Translations under genes and position numbers: made by a program
The notes under the pieces: model-generated
Told to the model about the DNA's origin: nothing
Databases searched by the model: none
The model's input: the letters and a program-made list of their open reading frames with translations, nothing else
In this document: in pieces, positions 1-8,290 of the stretch
Numbering within the stretch: the stretch's first letter is position 1
How the letters are laid out: every line of letters begins with the position of its first letter
DNA from: Oxalobacteraceae bacterium UBA4003
GTDB taxonomy: Bacteria > Pseudomonadota > Gammaproteobacteria > Burkholderiales > Burkholderiaceae_D
Assembly: GCA_002384815.1 (NCBI GenBank)
Contig: DGBN01000020.1
Coordinates: 4,287-53,472, forward strand
Length of the DNA stretch: 49,186 bases
Direction of reading: 5' to 3'

Positions 1-204
1 CAGACCGGCAAGATCGTCGCACCGGATTTGTATATCGCGGTCGGTATCTCTGGAGCGATCCAGCATCTGGCCGGCATGAAGGATTCCAAAGTGATCGTTG
101 CGATCAACAAGGATGCGGAAGCGCCGATTTTCTCGGTAGCGGATTACGGCATCGTCGGCGATCTGTTCGAGATTGTGCCGCAACTGGTCAAGGAACTCGG
201 TTAA
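1..204 (+). CDS. etfA: Electron transfer flavoprotein alpha subunit, C-terminal end (partial)
   Basis: The frame is open from the first base and ends in TAA. It encodes the last 67 residues of EtfA, the FAD-binding C-terminal domain. Visible family motifs are LYIAVGISGAIQHLAGM (FAD loop) and the following VIVAINKDAEAPIF stretch, with the usual ending LFEIVPQLVKEL. EtfA/EtfB accept electrons from acyl-CoA dehydrogenases and pass them to ETF:quinone oxidoreductase. An acyl-CoA dehydrogenase gene follows 151 bases downstream, so the pairing makes functional sense. The N-terminal part lies outside the window. Confidence 0.95.
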   Translation, partial: QTGKIVAPDLYIAVGISGAIQHLAGMKDSKVIVAINKDAEAPIFSVADYGIVGDLFEIVPQLVKELG

Positions 205-355
205 GCAGATAAAACTATCGTCGCCAGCATGCGGCGAGGTGCGAAGTGATGGAACAGGTGGGCAGGACGTAAAGGCGGGTTGTGGGTGTGAGCGGAATTT
301 TCTGGCACACTGCAATTTACCTGAACGTCCTGCCCATTTTCTTTAGGAGCTTTGC

Positions 356-2146
356 ATGAGCTACGTCGCCCCCTTGAAAGACATGCTGTTCGTGATGAAC
401 GAGTTGGCCGATCTGGCTGCTGTTAATGCGCTGCCCGGCTGCGAAGATGCGACGCCGGAAACGGTGGAAGCCGTGCTGGAAGAAAACGCAAGGTTCTGCA
501 GCGAGGTCATTGCGCCGCTGAATCAAACCGGCGACCGGCAACCGAGCGCGTGGAAAGACGGTGCTGTCACCACCACGCCGGGTTTCAAGGAAGCGTTCAA
601 GGCATACGGCGCTGCGGGCTGGCAGGGCGTGCAGCATCCGGTCAATTTTGGCGGGCAGGGTTTACCGAAACTGGTCGCGACGCCGTGCATGGAAATGCTG
701 AATGCGGCCAATCTTTCATTCGCACTTTGTCCCTTGCTGACCGATGGTGCGATTGAGGCGCTTATGACGTCTGGTTCGGATGCGCAGAAGGAAACCTTCC
801 TGCCGAATTTCATTGCCGGAAAATGGACAGGCACGATGAACCTGACCGAGCCGCAGGCCGGCTCAGATCTGGCGATGGTGCGCTCGCGTGCAGTTCCGCA
901 GGGCGACGGCACTTACAAAATTTCCGGCACCAAGATTTTCATCACTTACGGCGAACACGATATGGCGGAGAACATCGTCCATCTCGTATTGGCGCGTACG
1001 CCGGATGCGCCGGAAGGTGTGAAAGGCATCTCGCTGTTTGTGGTGCCGAAGTTCCTGGTCAATGCAGATGGTTCGCTAGGCGCGCGCAACGATGCATATT
1101 GCGTGTCGATAGAACACAAGCTGGGCATCAGGGCCAGCCCGACTGCAGTGCTGCAGTTCGGCGATCACGGCGGCGCGATCGGAACGCTGGTAGGCAAAGA
1201 AAATCGCGGGCTGGAAACCATGTTCATCATGATGAACGCTGCGCGCTTTGCGGTCGGTATCCAGGGCATCGCTGTTGCCGAACGTGCTTATCAAAAAGCG
1301 GTGGCTTATGCGAAGGATCGCGTCCAATCGAAAGACCTGGAGGGTTCGGCGACTGCGGTAGCCATCATTCATCAGCCGGATGTACGTCGCATGCTGATGA
1401 GCATGCGGGCGCAGATCGAGGCAGCGCGTGCGCTGGCGTATGTCGGTGCGACGGCCTTCGATATCGCGCATCATCATGCCGATGCAGAAGTACGCAGCAG
1501 TAATCAGGTTTTCTATGAATTCCTGGTGCCGATTATCAAAGGCTGGGCGACCGAGATGTCTATCGACGTGGCGTCCACGGGTTTGCAGATACATGGTGGC
1601 ATGGGCTTCATCGAGGAAACCGGAGCTGCGCAGTATTATCGCGATGCACGCATCCTGACGATTTACGAAGGAACGACTGCGATCCAGGCCAACGATCTGG
1701 TCGGACGCAAGACGGTGCGCGACGGCGGTGCTGCTGCGGGCGGCATCATTGCACGCGTGCGGGAAACGGAAGCGGAATTGGCGGCTGCAGCGTCAGCGGA
1801 TTTGCAGGCGATAGGCAAGCATCTGGCGGCAGCCTCGATCGCACTCGACGAAGTTGTTGCGTATGTCGTGGCGAATATTCAATCCGATATCAAGGGCGTA
1901 TTTGCCGGCAGCGTACCCTATCTGAAACTGGCCGGCATCGTGCTGGGCGGCTGGCAGATGGCGCGTGCAGCATTGATTGCGCAACAGAAGCTGGATGCGC
2001 AAGAAGGTGACGCGCCGTTTTATCAGGCGAAGATTGCGACGGCGCGCTTCTTCGCGGATCATTATTTATTGCAGGCTGGCGCTTATCGCAGTGCGATTGT
2101 GGCTGGGAGCAGCGGTGTGCTGGCGCTGGGTGAAGATCAGTTCTGA
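356..2146 (+). CDS. Acyl-CoA dehydrogenase, large 596-residue type with extra C-terminal domain
   Basis: This flavoenzyme oxidises an acyl-CoA to the 2-enoyl-CoA and hands electrons to ETF. The N-terminal domain (about residues 40-155) is followed by the beta domain with MNLTEPQAGSD, then the C-terminal helical domain with GGMGFIEE. YEGTTAIQ carries the catalytic-base glutamate at residue 438. A further domain of about 120 residues (about 465-590) gives the 596-residue length typical of the DmdC/long-type subfamily rather than the 380-residue short type. The start ATG has AGGAG seven to eleven bases upstream. It sits just after etfA, its likely electron acceptor. Substrate cannot be read from sequence; medium/long-chain acyl-CoA or methylthiopropanoyl-CoA are candidates. 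Confidence 0.93.
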   Translation: MSYVAPLKDMLFVMNELADLAAVNALPGCEDATPETVEAVLEENARFCSEVIAPLNQTGDRQPSAWKDGAVTTTPGFKEAFKAYGAAGWQGVQHPVNFGGQGLPKLVATPCMEMLNAANLSFALCPLLTDGAIEALMTSGSDAQKETFLPNFIAGKWTGTMNLTEPQAGSDLAMVRSRAVPQGDGTYKISGTKIFITYGEHDMAENIVHLVLARTPDAPEGVKGISLFVVPKFLVNADGSLGARNDAYCVSIEHKLGIRASPTAVLQFGDHGGAIGTLVGKENRGLETMFIMMNAARFAVGIQGIAVAERAYQKAVAYAKDRVQSKDLEGSATAVAIIHQPDVRRMLMSMRAQIEAARALAYVGATAFDIAHHHADAEVRSSNQVFYEFLVPIIKGWATEMSIDVASTGLQIHGGMGFIEETGAAQYYRDARILTIYEGTTAIQANDLVGRKTVRDGGAAAGGIIARVRETEAELAAAASADLQAIGKHLAAASIALDEVVAYVVANIQSDIKGVFAGSVPYLKLAGIVLGGWQMARAALIAQQKLDAQEGDAPFYQAKIATARFFADHYLLQAGAYRSAIVAGSSGVLALGEDQF

Positions 2147-2163
2147 TTTTCTGCGCGAACTGT

Positions 2164-2529
2164 TTAACGCAAACGTCCTATATAGCCGCGATCAACCGGA
2201 TCGCCGGCCTCGGTCGGTGTCGCTGTTGCGGGAGTCGTTGCTGTGTGTTCGGGCAGGCGTGCAATCAGCGGCGGTTTCGGTTCGGCGACGACAAACAATC
2301 CTTCCGGGCCAAAAAAGACTTCCTGCAGCTTGACGCTCAATTCCTGCAAATCCTCAATCGGCGATAGCGCCGCCATTTTCAGCAAGTAACGACAATAGCC
2401 GGGATCGATGCGCATGTATTCGATATCGGTTACGCGACCGGTTTGACGACGCAGCGTGACATGCAGCCGGCCCATCAGGGCAAAGGCCTGATTTTCCAAA
2501 GCGGCACGTGTGTGATGTTCATTGCTCAT
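2164..2529 (-). CDS. Hypothetical protein translationally coupled to the ammonium transporter
   Basis: A 121-residue protein of no family I recognise. The first 85 residues look folded, mixed helix and strand with a conserved-looking patch DPGYCRYLLKMAALSP. The tail after about residue 90 is rich in Thr, Ala and Pro and probably disordered. There is no signal peptide or membrane segment, so it is likely cytoplasmic. Its ATG overlaps the TGA of the upstream amtB-like gene as ATGA, which implies translational coupling and a shared transcript. The position right behind amtB is where a PII protein often sits, but the sequence is not PII: length is similar, but no T-loop or PII signature is seen. 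Confidence 0.75.
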   Translation of the reverse strand: MSNEHHTRAALENQAFALMGRLHVTLRRQTGRVTDIEYMRIDPGYCRYLLKMAALSPIEDLQELSVKLQEVFFGPEGLFVVAEPKPPLIARLPEHTATTPATATPTEAGDPVDRGYIGRLR

Positions 2530-3980
2530 AGTACGTGCTCACCATGTTGCTCGAGATCGAGACCTTCGCGTTCGGCCTCTTCGCTGACGCGCAAGCCCAC
2601 CAATGCATTGACGATGCCGAGAATGATGGCAGTCATGACCGCCGAGAAGACGACCGTCACGATCACGCCGAAGGCTTGATTGCCGAAACTGCTTTCCACG
2701 CCGCCTATACTTTTTACTGCAAACACGCCGGTCAACAGTGCGCCGACTATGCCGCCGATGGCATGCACGCCGAACACATCCAGCGAATCGTCGTAAGCAA
2801 GTGTTGATTTGAGCGAGGTTGCACCCCAGTAGCAGGCGATGCCGGCCACTGCGCCTATGACCAGCGCGCCGGTGACGCCGACAAAACCGGAGGCGGGCGT
2901 AATCGCCACCAGACCGGAAACGGCACCCGATACCAGTCCGAGTACCGAAGGCTTGCCGCGTCGTGCCCATTCGGTGAGCATCCATGCCAATGCGCCGACT
3001 GCGGTAGCGATTTGCGTCGTCAGCATTGCCATGCCGGCACGGCCATCGGCAGCCACGGCAGAGCCTGCATTGAAACCGAACCAGCCAACCCACAGCATCG
3101 AAGCGCCTATTACGGTCAGCACCAGATTGTGCGGCGGCATCGGTTCCTTGCCGAAGCCGAGACGCGGCCCGATGATGATCGCGGCCACCAGACCGGATAT
3201 GCCGGCATTGATGTGTACGACCGTGCCGCCGGCGAAATCCAGTACGCCGCGCATCGCCAGCCAGCCGCCCGGTTCCCATACCCAGTGAGCGACCGGTGCG
3301 TAGACGAAAATGGACCACAGCGCGATGAACATCAGCAGCGCGGAAAATTTCATGCGTTCGGCGAAGGCGCCGGTAATCAGTGCCGGCGTAATGATCGCGA
3401 AGGTCATCTGGAACATGACAAACACGCTTTCCGGAATCGTAGGGGCGATTTCACTGACGGTGAGCTTGCCTGCGTCCTTCAGGAATTCCATGCCGTTCAG
3501 CAATACGCGATCCAGTCCGCCGATATAGGGCGAGCCGGGAGTAAATGCCAGGCTGTAGCCGATCACGACCCAGATGATGGTGACCAGGCAGGTAACGGCA
3601 AAGCTGTGCGCCATGGTGGTCAGCACGTTTTTCTTGCGCACCATGCCGCTGTAAAACAGCGCCAGGCCGGGAATGGTCATGAACAGCACCAGCGCGGTAG
3701 AGGCCAGCAGCCAGGCGGTATCGCCGGAATTGATGGTCGATGCATCGACCAGCGTCGGCCTGCTCATGGGCACAGATATGACCGTTTCCGCTTCCACTGG
3801 GGCCGCAGGTTCGATGATCATGGGGGTGTTGAGCGGGGCAATTGTTTCGGGAACGGCTGCCTCGCTATTTGCGGCTGGTGGCGCGCTGTCTGGGGGAGCG
3901 GGCTGTGCAAGCGCACCGTTCAAGAACAAACTGAAAGCCAGCATTGTTAATGCCATCGATGCAGATGAACGCGTGCTCAT
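2526..3980 (-). CDS. amtB: Ammonium transporter, Amt/MEP family, with signal peptide and Pro/Ala-rich N-terminal extension
   Basis: Inner-membrane ammonium channel of about 11 transmembrane helices. From the chosen ATG at 3980 (GGGGGAA Shine-Dalgarno just upstream) the protein starts with a signal peptide ending ALA, then a 45-residue Pro/Ala/Glu-rich linker, then the Amt domain from about residue 75. The twin-histidine pore is visible as VAHWVWEPGGW and VFGVHAIGG, and DFAGGTVVHINAG is the Amt signature. A longer reading frame with an earlier ATG at 4058 exists but would bury the signal peptide. No glnK lies beside it; an unknown coupled gene takes the downstream position. The extension before helix 1 is longer than in E. 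coli AmtB. Confidence 0.93.
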   Translation of the reverse strand: MSTRSSASMALTMLAFSLFLNGALAQPAPPDSAPPAANSEAAVPETIAPLNTPMIIEPAAPVEAETVISVPMSRPTLVDASTINSGDTAWLLASTALVLFMTIPGLALFYSGMVRKKNVLTTMAHSFAVTCLVTIIWVVIGYSLAFTPGSPYIGGLDRVLLNGMEFLKDAGKLTVSEIAPTIPESVFVMFQMTFAIITPALITGAFAERMKFSALLMFIALWSIFVYAPVAHWVWEPGGWLAMRGVLDFAGGTVVHINAGISGLVAAIIIGPRLGFGKEPMPPHNLVLTVIGASMLWVGWFGFNAGSAVAADGRAGMAMLTTQIATAVGALAWMLTEWARRGKPSVLGLVSGAVSGLVAITPASGFVGVTGALVIGAVAGIACYWGATSLKSTLAYDDSLDVFGVHAIGGIVGALLTGVFAVKSIGGVESSFGNQAFGVIVTVVFSAVMTAIILGIVNALVGLRVSEEAEREGLDLEQHGEHVL

Positions 3981-4224
3981 TGAATTTCCCCCGATTGACT
4001 GGAATTGAACTGGCGGCAATGCCAGATGCCATTTCCATAAAAGCACTATGCGTGCCATGCGGAAACTAAAGGGCAGTAGGGGAAAGCAGGGTTGAATTCG
4101 TGGCGGTGCGCGAACTTATTGCGCTAACTTATCGCACGGACACTGCGTATGCCGACAGGTTTTGCACTGTCGTGGGGAATGCCATATTGCTTGCAGGGCA
4201 GCCGGTGTTTCGATGCACTGGGGT

Positions 4225-4644
4225 TTAGCCGAATGCGCCGCCGGTCAGGTACAGATCAAAGGCGCGTGCAATGGCGGCGATCAAGGAGGTGGAACCTAGT
4301 GCAAAGGTGAGGATGACCAGCAGAATGACGGCCCAACCGGAATTCGATGTGCGGCCGCTAGCGGCATTGTGCTGCCTGTCCCATTTCTCATCCGGAGTCA
4401 GGCCTATGGCCAAAGCGGCGATTAAACCGGCAAAAAACGAAATCAGGAATAGTGTTAAAAAGGTAATAAAGAGGGTTTGCGGCAATTGCGCCATAGCAAT
4501 GACAAAAAGCGCGGCAAAAATCAGTGCGGATACCCAGGCCCAGCAATCTTTCTTGCCATAAAGATAAAATCGATGCGCGCCCAGGCTGCCAAATACGGTG
4601 GCGAGAAGGGTGCTGAAGGTTTTGTTCTTGTGGCTAGTGGTCAT
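4225..4644 (-). CDS. TM2 domain membrane protein
   Basis: A 139-residue integral membrane protein. The N-terminal part carries the TM2 signature FGSLGAHRFYLYGKK (Gly-x-x-Gly-x-His-x-Phe-Tyr-x-Gly pattern), followed by two hydrophobic hairpin helices. A charged loop near residue 80-100 (DEKWDRQHN) precedes a third hydrophobic helix at the C-terminus. The TM2 family has no settled function in bacteria. It is monocistronic: 244 bases separate its end from the start of amtB on the same strand, and the S16 operon diverges on the other side. Confidence 0.85.
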   Translation of the reverse strand: MTTSHKNKTFSTLLATVFGSLGAHRFYLYGKKDCWAWVSALIFAALFVIAMAQLPQTLFITFLTLFLISFFAGLIAALAIGLTPDEKWDRQHNAASGRTSNSGWAVILLVILTFALGSTSLIAAIARAFDLYLTGGAFG

Positions 4645-4842
4645 ATAGGGAGACTTTGATCTGGTAAAAGTGGCTTGGTAGCGGCGTATTTTGTCGAAAA
4701 AATGGATAATTCGCGATGGATATCCGGTACCGTGTTGCGCATTGTAAGGGTAGAAGCCATACCCGTCGCCCCGGCGCGCGTCTTTTACCCTTGTCAGAGC
4801 GCACGATTTACCACGTCAGCGCCGTAAAGGCGGTGAATGAGG

Positions 4843-4872
4843 TTGCAGGTGTGGCCGTACTTGGGCTATAAT
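4843..4872 (+). promoter_or_regulatory. Sigma-70 promoter of the rpsP operon
   Basis: A -35 element TTGCAG (4843-4848) and a perfect -10 element TATAAT (4867-4872) are separated by 18 bases. Transcription would start near 4879, about 34 bases before the rpsP ATG. Read directly from sequence; activity is inference. Confidence 0.75.
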
Positions 4873-4912
4873 TTGCGGCTTTTTCCGTGTTCAGACACTT
4901 TTTGGAAATATT

Positions 4913-5164
4913 ATGGTCGTTATTCGTTTAGCTCGTGGTGGTGCAAAAAAGCGCCCTTTCTTTAACATTGTTGCTACAGATTCGCGCAATCGCCGTGATG
5001 GTCGCTTCATCGAACGCATCGGTTTTTACAATCCGGTAGCTTCAGGCGCAGAAGAAAGCGTTCGTATTGCGCAAGACCGTCTGGCCTACTGGCAAGGCGT
5101 AGGCGCACAATTGTCGCCTACCGTTGCACGTCTGGTTAGCCAGGCTGGTAAAGCAGCAGCTTAA
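4913..5164 (+). CDS. rpsP: 30S ribosomal protein S16
   Basis: An 83-residue basic protein of the small ribosomal subunit, full length for the family. The N-terminus MVVIRLARGGAKKRPFF and the following RRDGRFIERIGFYNP block are diagnostic of S16. It is the first gene of rpsP-rimM-trmD-rplS, the usual order in proteobacteria, and follows a strong promoter at 4843-4872. The rimM reading frame begins within a few bases of the stop. Confidence 0.98.
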   Translation: MVVIRLARGGAKKRPFFNIVATDSRNRRDGRFIERIGFYNPVASGAEESVRIAQDRLAYWQGVGAQLSPTVARLVSQAGKAAA

Positions 5165-5167
5165 GTT

Positions 5168-5725
5168 TTGCCCAATCAAGCGGCATCGGGAATGAAAGTT
5201 CCTGAGGATTTGGTGCTGGTTGGTTACATCTCCGGTGCATATGGATTGAATGGCTGGGTGCGGGTCAGACCCTATTCAGCCGATGCGGATGCGTTGTTGA
5301 ATGCCAAGACATGGTGGCTGGATAAGCCAGAATTCCGTGACGTGGCGATGATGCAATCCAAGGTTCATTCCGGCGATGTAGTCGCGCAGTTGATGGGTGT
5401 GGCAGGGCGAGATGCTGCGGAGGCGCTGAAAGGTGCAACCGTGCAGATTCCGCGCAGTCATTTCCCGGCACTGTCCGACAATGAATTTTACTGGGTCGAT
5501 CTGATCGGCCTGGAAGTCGAGAATTTGCAGGGTATGCGTCTGGGTCAGGTCAGTGACATGATGGACAACGGCGCGCATCCTATCTTGCGCGTTGCTGTGC
5601 CTCAAGTAGCCGAGGCTGATCCTAAAGCGGCGCAGGAATTGCTGATCCCGTTTGTCGAGCAGTTCGTCATCACGGTTGATCGAACAGCAAAAAAAATTAC
5701 GGTGGACTGGGGACTGGACTATTAG
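5168..5725 (+). CDS. rimM: Ribosome maturation factor RimM
   Basis: RimM assists assembly of the 30S head and binds S19. The N-terminal RimM barrel (about residues 15-95) begins VGYISGAYGLNGWVRV. A PRC-barrel domain follows (about 105-180) with FYWVDLIGLEV and LLIPFVEQFV. The frame opens with TTG at 5168, three bases after the rpsP stop and without a clear Shine-Dalgarno. An ATG at 5192 preceded by GGGA is an alternative start giving 177 residues; the domain begins after both. The downstream trmD gene starts 26 bases after the stop. Confidence 0.95.
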   Translation: MPNQAASGMKVPEDLVLVGYISGAYGLNGWVRVRPYSADADALLNAKTWWLDKPEFRDVAMMQSKVHSGDVVAQLMGVAGRDAAEALKGATVQIPRSHFPALSDNEFYWVDLIGLEVENLQGMRLGQVSDMMDNGAHPILRVAVPQVAEADPKAAQELLIPFVEQFVITVDRTAKKITVDWGLDY

Positions 5726-5751
5726 TCGGTTCGTTTTGAGGAGTGTGCGAG

Positions 5752-6498
5752 ATGCAATTTGATGTCGTCACGCTGTTCCCTGAAATGTTCACCGCGATTA
5801 CGCAGTCGGGTATTACACGACGTGCGTTCGAGCAAAAGAAATGTGAATTGTCTTTGTGGAATCCGCGTGATTTCACCAGCGACAGGCATCGCACTGTCGA
5901 TGACCGGCCTTATGGTGGCGGTCCCGGCATGGTGATGATGGTCAAGCCGCTGCAAGCAGCGGTGCTGGAAGCAAAGAAACGGCAGATAGCTGCCGAGTTG
6001 CCTGCGCCACGTGTGATCTACCTTTCGCCGCAAGGCAGGGCGCTGACGCATGAACGTGTGATGCAGTTGACTGCTGAACCGGGTCTGGTTTTGCTGTGCG
6101 GTCGTTACGAAGCAGTCGATCAGCGCTTTCTGGATACCTGTGTCGATGAAGAAATCAGCCTCGGCGATTTCGTCTTGTCGGGCGGTGAATTGCCTGCGAT
6201 GGCCTTGATGGATGCAGTGATCCGGCAATTGCCTGGCGTGTTGCATGACGATGCGTCTGCAGTAGAAGACAGTTTTGTAAATGGCTTGCTCGATTGTCCA
6301 CACTACACGAGGCCTGAAGTATATGAAGGTGTAGCGGTGCCGGCGGTTTTGATGGGCGGCCATCATGTAGAGATCGAAAAATGGCGGCGTGAACGTGCGC
6401 TGGAAGCAACCGCGAAGAAACGCCCCGACATGATCGTCAAGGCACGCACAGCAGGTTTGCTGACGCGAGCCGATGAAAAGTTTTTAAGCAGTTTGTAA
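5752..6498 (+). CDS. trmD: tRNA (guanine-N1-)-methyltransferase
   Basis: TrmD methylates G37 of tRNAs with S-adenosylmethionine and prevents +1 frameshifting. The SPOUT fold motifs are all present: MQFDVVTLFPEMF at the N-terminus, GGGPGMVMMVKPL, LLCGRYEAVDQR, and SLGDFVLSGGELPA, which forms the knot. At 248 residues it is full length. I chose ATG 5752 over the in-frame GTG at 5743 because TGAGGAG lies at 5737-5743, giving eight bases of spacing, and because the family begins at this Met. Confidence 0.97.
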   Translation: MQFDVVTLFPEMFTAITQSGITRRAFEQKKCELSLWNPRDFTSDRHRTVDDRPYGGGPGMVMMVKPLQAAVLEAKKRQIAAELPAPRVIYLSPQGRALTHERVMQLTAEPGLVLLCGRYEAVDQRFLDTCVDEEISLGDFVLSGGELPAMALMDAVIRQLPGVLHDDASAVEDSFVNGLLDCPHYTRPEVYEGVAVPAVLMGGHHVEIEKWRRERALEATAKKRPDMIVKARTAGLLTRADEKFLSSL

Positions 6499-6516
6499 GT
6501 GCAGTTGTCGTATCGA

Positions 6517-6535
6517 GCAGAGATTTTATCTCTGC
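6517..6535 (+). other. Hairpin in the trmD-rplS intergenic leader
   Basis: GCAGAGA (6517-6523) and TCTCTGC (6529-6535) form a perfect 7-bp stem with a five-base loop. No T-run follows, so it is not an obvious terminator. It lies in the unusually long 112-base gap before rplS and could be a processing or attenuation structure for L19; that is inference. Confidence 0.45.
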
Positions 6536-6610
6536 AATGTATAACCCCATCCTCTACCGGGCATATTAGAAATACCTGGCGCCGGCAAGATGGTTATTGG
6601 AGTAATAAAA

Positions 6611-6994
6611 ATGGATCTGATCCAAACATTAGAGCAAGAAGAAATTGCTCGCCTCGGCAAGAACATCCCTGATTTCGCTCCTGGCGATACAGTGATCGTT
6701 AGCGTGAACGTGGTTGAAGGTACGCGCAAGCGCGCCCAGGCTTACGAAGGCGTTGTTATTTCGCGTCGTAATCGCGGTCTGAACTCGAACTTCATCGTTC
6801 GTAAAATCTCGTCGGGCGAAGGCGTAGAACGTACATTCCAACTGTACTCGCCACTGATCGCATCGATCGAAGTCAAACGTCGTGGTGACGTACGTCGCGC
6901 AAAACTGTACTACCTGCGTGAACGTTCGGGCAAATCGGCACGTATCAAAGAAAAATTGCCACAACGTCGCGTTGTTGCCAAAGCGGCAGAGTAA
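6611..6994 (+). CDS. rplS: 50S ribosomal protein L19
   Basis: A 127-residue large-subunit protein located at the 30S-50S interface. Family motifs include FAPGDTVIVSVNVVEG, RAQAYEGVVISRRNRG and VERTFQLYSP, with the basic end RRAKLYYLRERSGK. ATG 6611 is chosen over an upstream in-frame ATG (6590) because GGAG lies eight to eleven bases ahead and the family begins MDLIQTLEQEE. It is the last gene of the operon and is followed by two terminators. Confidence 0.97.
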   Translation: MDLIQTLEQEEIARLGKNIPDFAPGDTVIVSVNVVEGTRKRAQAYEGVVISRRNRGLNSNFIVRKISSGEGVERTFQLYSPLIASIEVKRRGDVRRAKLYYLRERSGKSARIKEKLPQRRVVAKAAE

Positions 6995-7035
6995 TCGGTC
7001 GATCCGGAGTATTCCGGCTCAAGCGATTAGCGATG

Positions 7036-7060
7036 AAAAGTCCGACGATGTCGGACTTTT
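7036..7060 (+). terminator. Rho-independent terminator 1 after rplS
   Basis: A perfect 10-bp stem AAAAGTCCGA/TCGGACTTTT with a five-base loop begins 42 bases after the rplS stop. It ends in four T. Confidence 0.75.
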
Positions 7061-7069
7061 GCAAAACAA

Positions 7070-7101
7070 AAAACCCGCGTTGGTGACAGCGCGGGTTTTT
7101 T
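7070..7101 (+). terminator. Rho-independent terminator 2 after rplS
   Basis: A second stem AAAACCCGCG/CGCGGGTTTT with a ten-base loop is followed by further T residues. It stands in tandem with terminator 1, so the highly expressed ribosomal operon is doubly insulated from the genes beyond. The A-run at its 5' side means it may also act on the opposite strand. Confidence 0.85.
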
Positions 7102-7210
7102 GTTTCTCGGTACTTTCGATACAAGCGCTTTTATTCCAGGGTGGTAGCAGCGTATGAGCTTATGCGACACATACGCCAGCAATTGCGACCTTGAACCATG
7201 GTCAAATCAA

Positions 7211-7718
7211 TTACGCATCCATTTCCTTGGGATCTGCGTTATCGTCGCTGATTTGCAGTTTGCGCATTTTCTCCCATAAGACTTTGCGGCTCATTTTCAG
7301 ATAATCGGCAGTGTCCTGTCGCCGCCAGTTATGCGCATCCAGTGCTCTAACGATGCGTTCTCTATCGTTCGTATCCAGTTTTCTTCGGAACTGCTCCTGG
7401 GGGATATCTGCAGTTTGTTCGACAAATTGCTGGAGCAGAAAAAATACACGCTCAATCGCTTCGCGTTCCCAGTCGCCGTACTGTCGATGAATAATCGTGA
7501 TGCGCTCGGCGATATTGCGTAATTCGCGCACATTACCGGCAAAGCTTGTACTTGCGACCAGCCGTAATAGCCAGTCCGGTAATTCCAGTGCCGGTATTTC
7601 ATTGGCAGTACGCTGCATGAGCTGCTTAACGATACCTTTGAAGATGGCTATCTTGTCGATTTCACCGCGCTGTTCCAGATTGGGAACGTGCAATTCAATG
7701 ACGGCGATACGGTAGTAC
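7211..7718 (-). pseudogene. Sigma-54-dependent activator, C-terminal fragment
   Basis: This is the end of an NtrC-type enhancer-binding protein. The open part begins at LYYRIAVIELHVP, which in intact proteins follows the Walker B and GAFTGA regions. It continues through FAGNVRELRN (sensor II arginine region) to a Fis-type helix-turn-helix near the C-terminus (DNDRERIVRALDAHNW then a recognition helix around MSRKVLWEKM). The receiver or sensor domain, P-loop, GAFTGA and Walker B are all missing. Upstream of about 7718 the sequence switches abruptly to a different gene, so this looks like the product of a deletion. An internal ATG at 7693 could start a 160-residue peptide, but it could not hydrolyse ATP. 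Its likely target, a -24/-12 promoter, survives at 9791-9807. Confidence 0.8.
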
Positions 7719-7719
7719 A

Positions 7720-8202
7720 GGTATTGCCTTGCACCTTGATGCTGGCGACATAGCCTTCAACGACATTGATGACAACGATATTTTTTTCAAAGCTCTGAGC
7801 CGGGACAAAGGCGAAGGACAGAGGGTAGCCTTTGTCCTGATATATCTGCGTCACTCGCTGCGCCGCATTTAATATCTCGGCAACGGTTACTTCGCGTCCG
7901 ACAAAGCCGGAAAATTCCGCTGCGACTAATGCAAAAGGCAAGGTTTCCACTCCGGAAATCTGAAATCCGGAAGGGGTAATGCGGCTGGCCAATAAGGCGC
8001 GCATGGCGGGGTCCTGCTGCTGGCTTTGTATCTCGACGCTGACCGCTTGCGCGGGTGCTGCATCTATCTTGGGTAGATTGTCCAGCGGATTGCCTTGCCC
8101 GGGGCTGCGTACTTCTGCGGCGTTAGCGAGAAATACGAACGCGAGCTGGCTGGTGGCGCCGGTGAGGCAAAATGCCAGCCATTTATAGACAGCCATTTTC
8201 AT
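7720..8202 (-). pseudogene. ShlB/FhaC-type two-partner secretion transporter, N-terminal fragment
   Basis: The ATG at 8202 follows GGCGGGAAA and opens a signal peptide ending ANA. After a linker comes a POTRA_2-like domain (about residues 60-150) with PSGFQISGVETLPF, GREVTVAEI and DKGYPLSFAFVPAQ, then VVINVVEGYV. This is the periplasmic start of an outer-membrane TpsB transporter, which is normally about 550 residues. Here homology stops near residue 160 (about 7720) and the frame runs into the sigma-54 activator in another reading frame, ending at 7648 after about 24 foreign residues. The 16-stranded barrel is absent, so it cannot transport. Assignment to POTRA_2 is from motif appearance. 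Confidence 0.75.
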
Positions 8203-8275
8203 ATTTTCCCGCCCTTACACTGAAACGTGACTTTTTGGAATAAATGTAAATTTATCCATTTAACACTTTCATATT

Positions 8276-8290
8276 AGCAAGTGCGTGTAA
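8276..8290 (-). promoter_or_regulatory. Possible decayed sigma-54 promoter upstream of the TpsB fragment
   Basis: On the minus strand TTACACGCACTTGCT resembles the good -24/-12 site at 9791-9807: CACG-CACTTGC against CACGGCACTTGC. It lacks the -24 GG and one spacer base. It lies 74 bases before the start codon of the broken transporter gene. Either a dead promoter or coincidence. Confidence 0.3.

Noticed and set aside
3012..3950. 312-codon plus-strand frame
   Set aside because: It is the antisense shadow of the ammonium transporter and has biased composition.
3981..4224. Sigma-54 promoter for amtB
   Set aside because: No GG-N10-GC arrangement fits on the minus strand in the upstream region.
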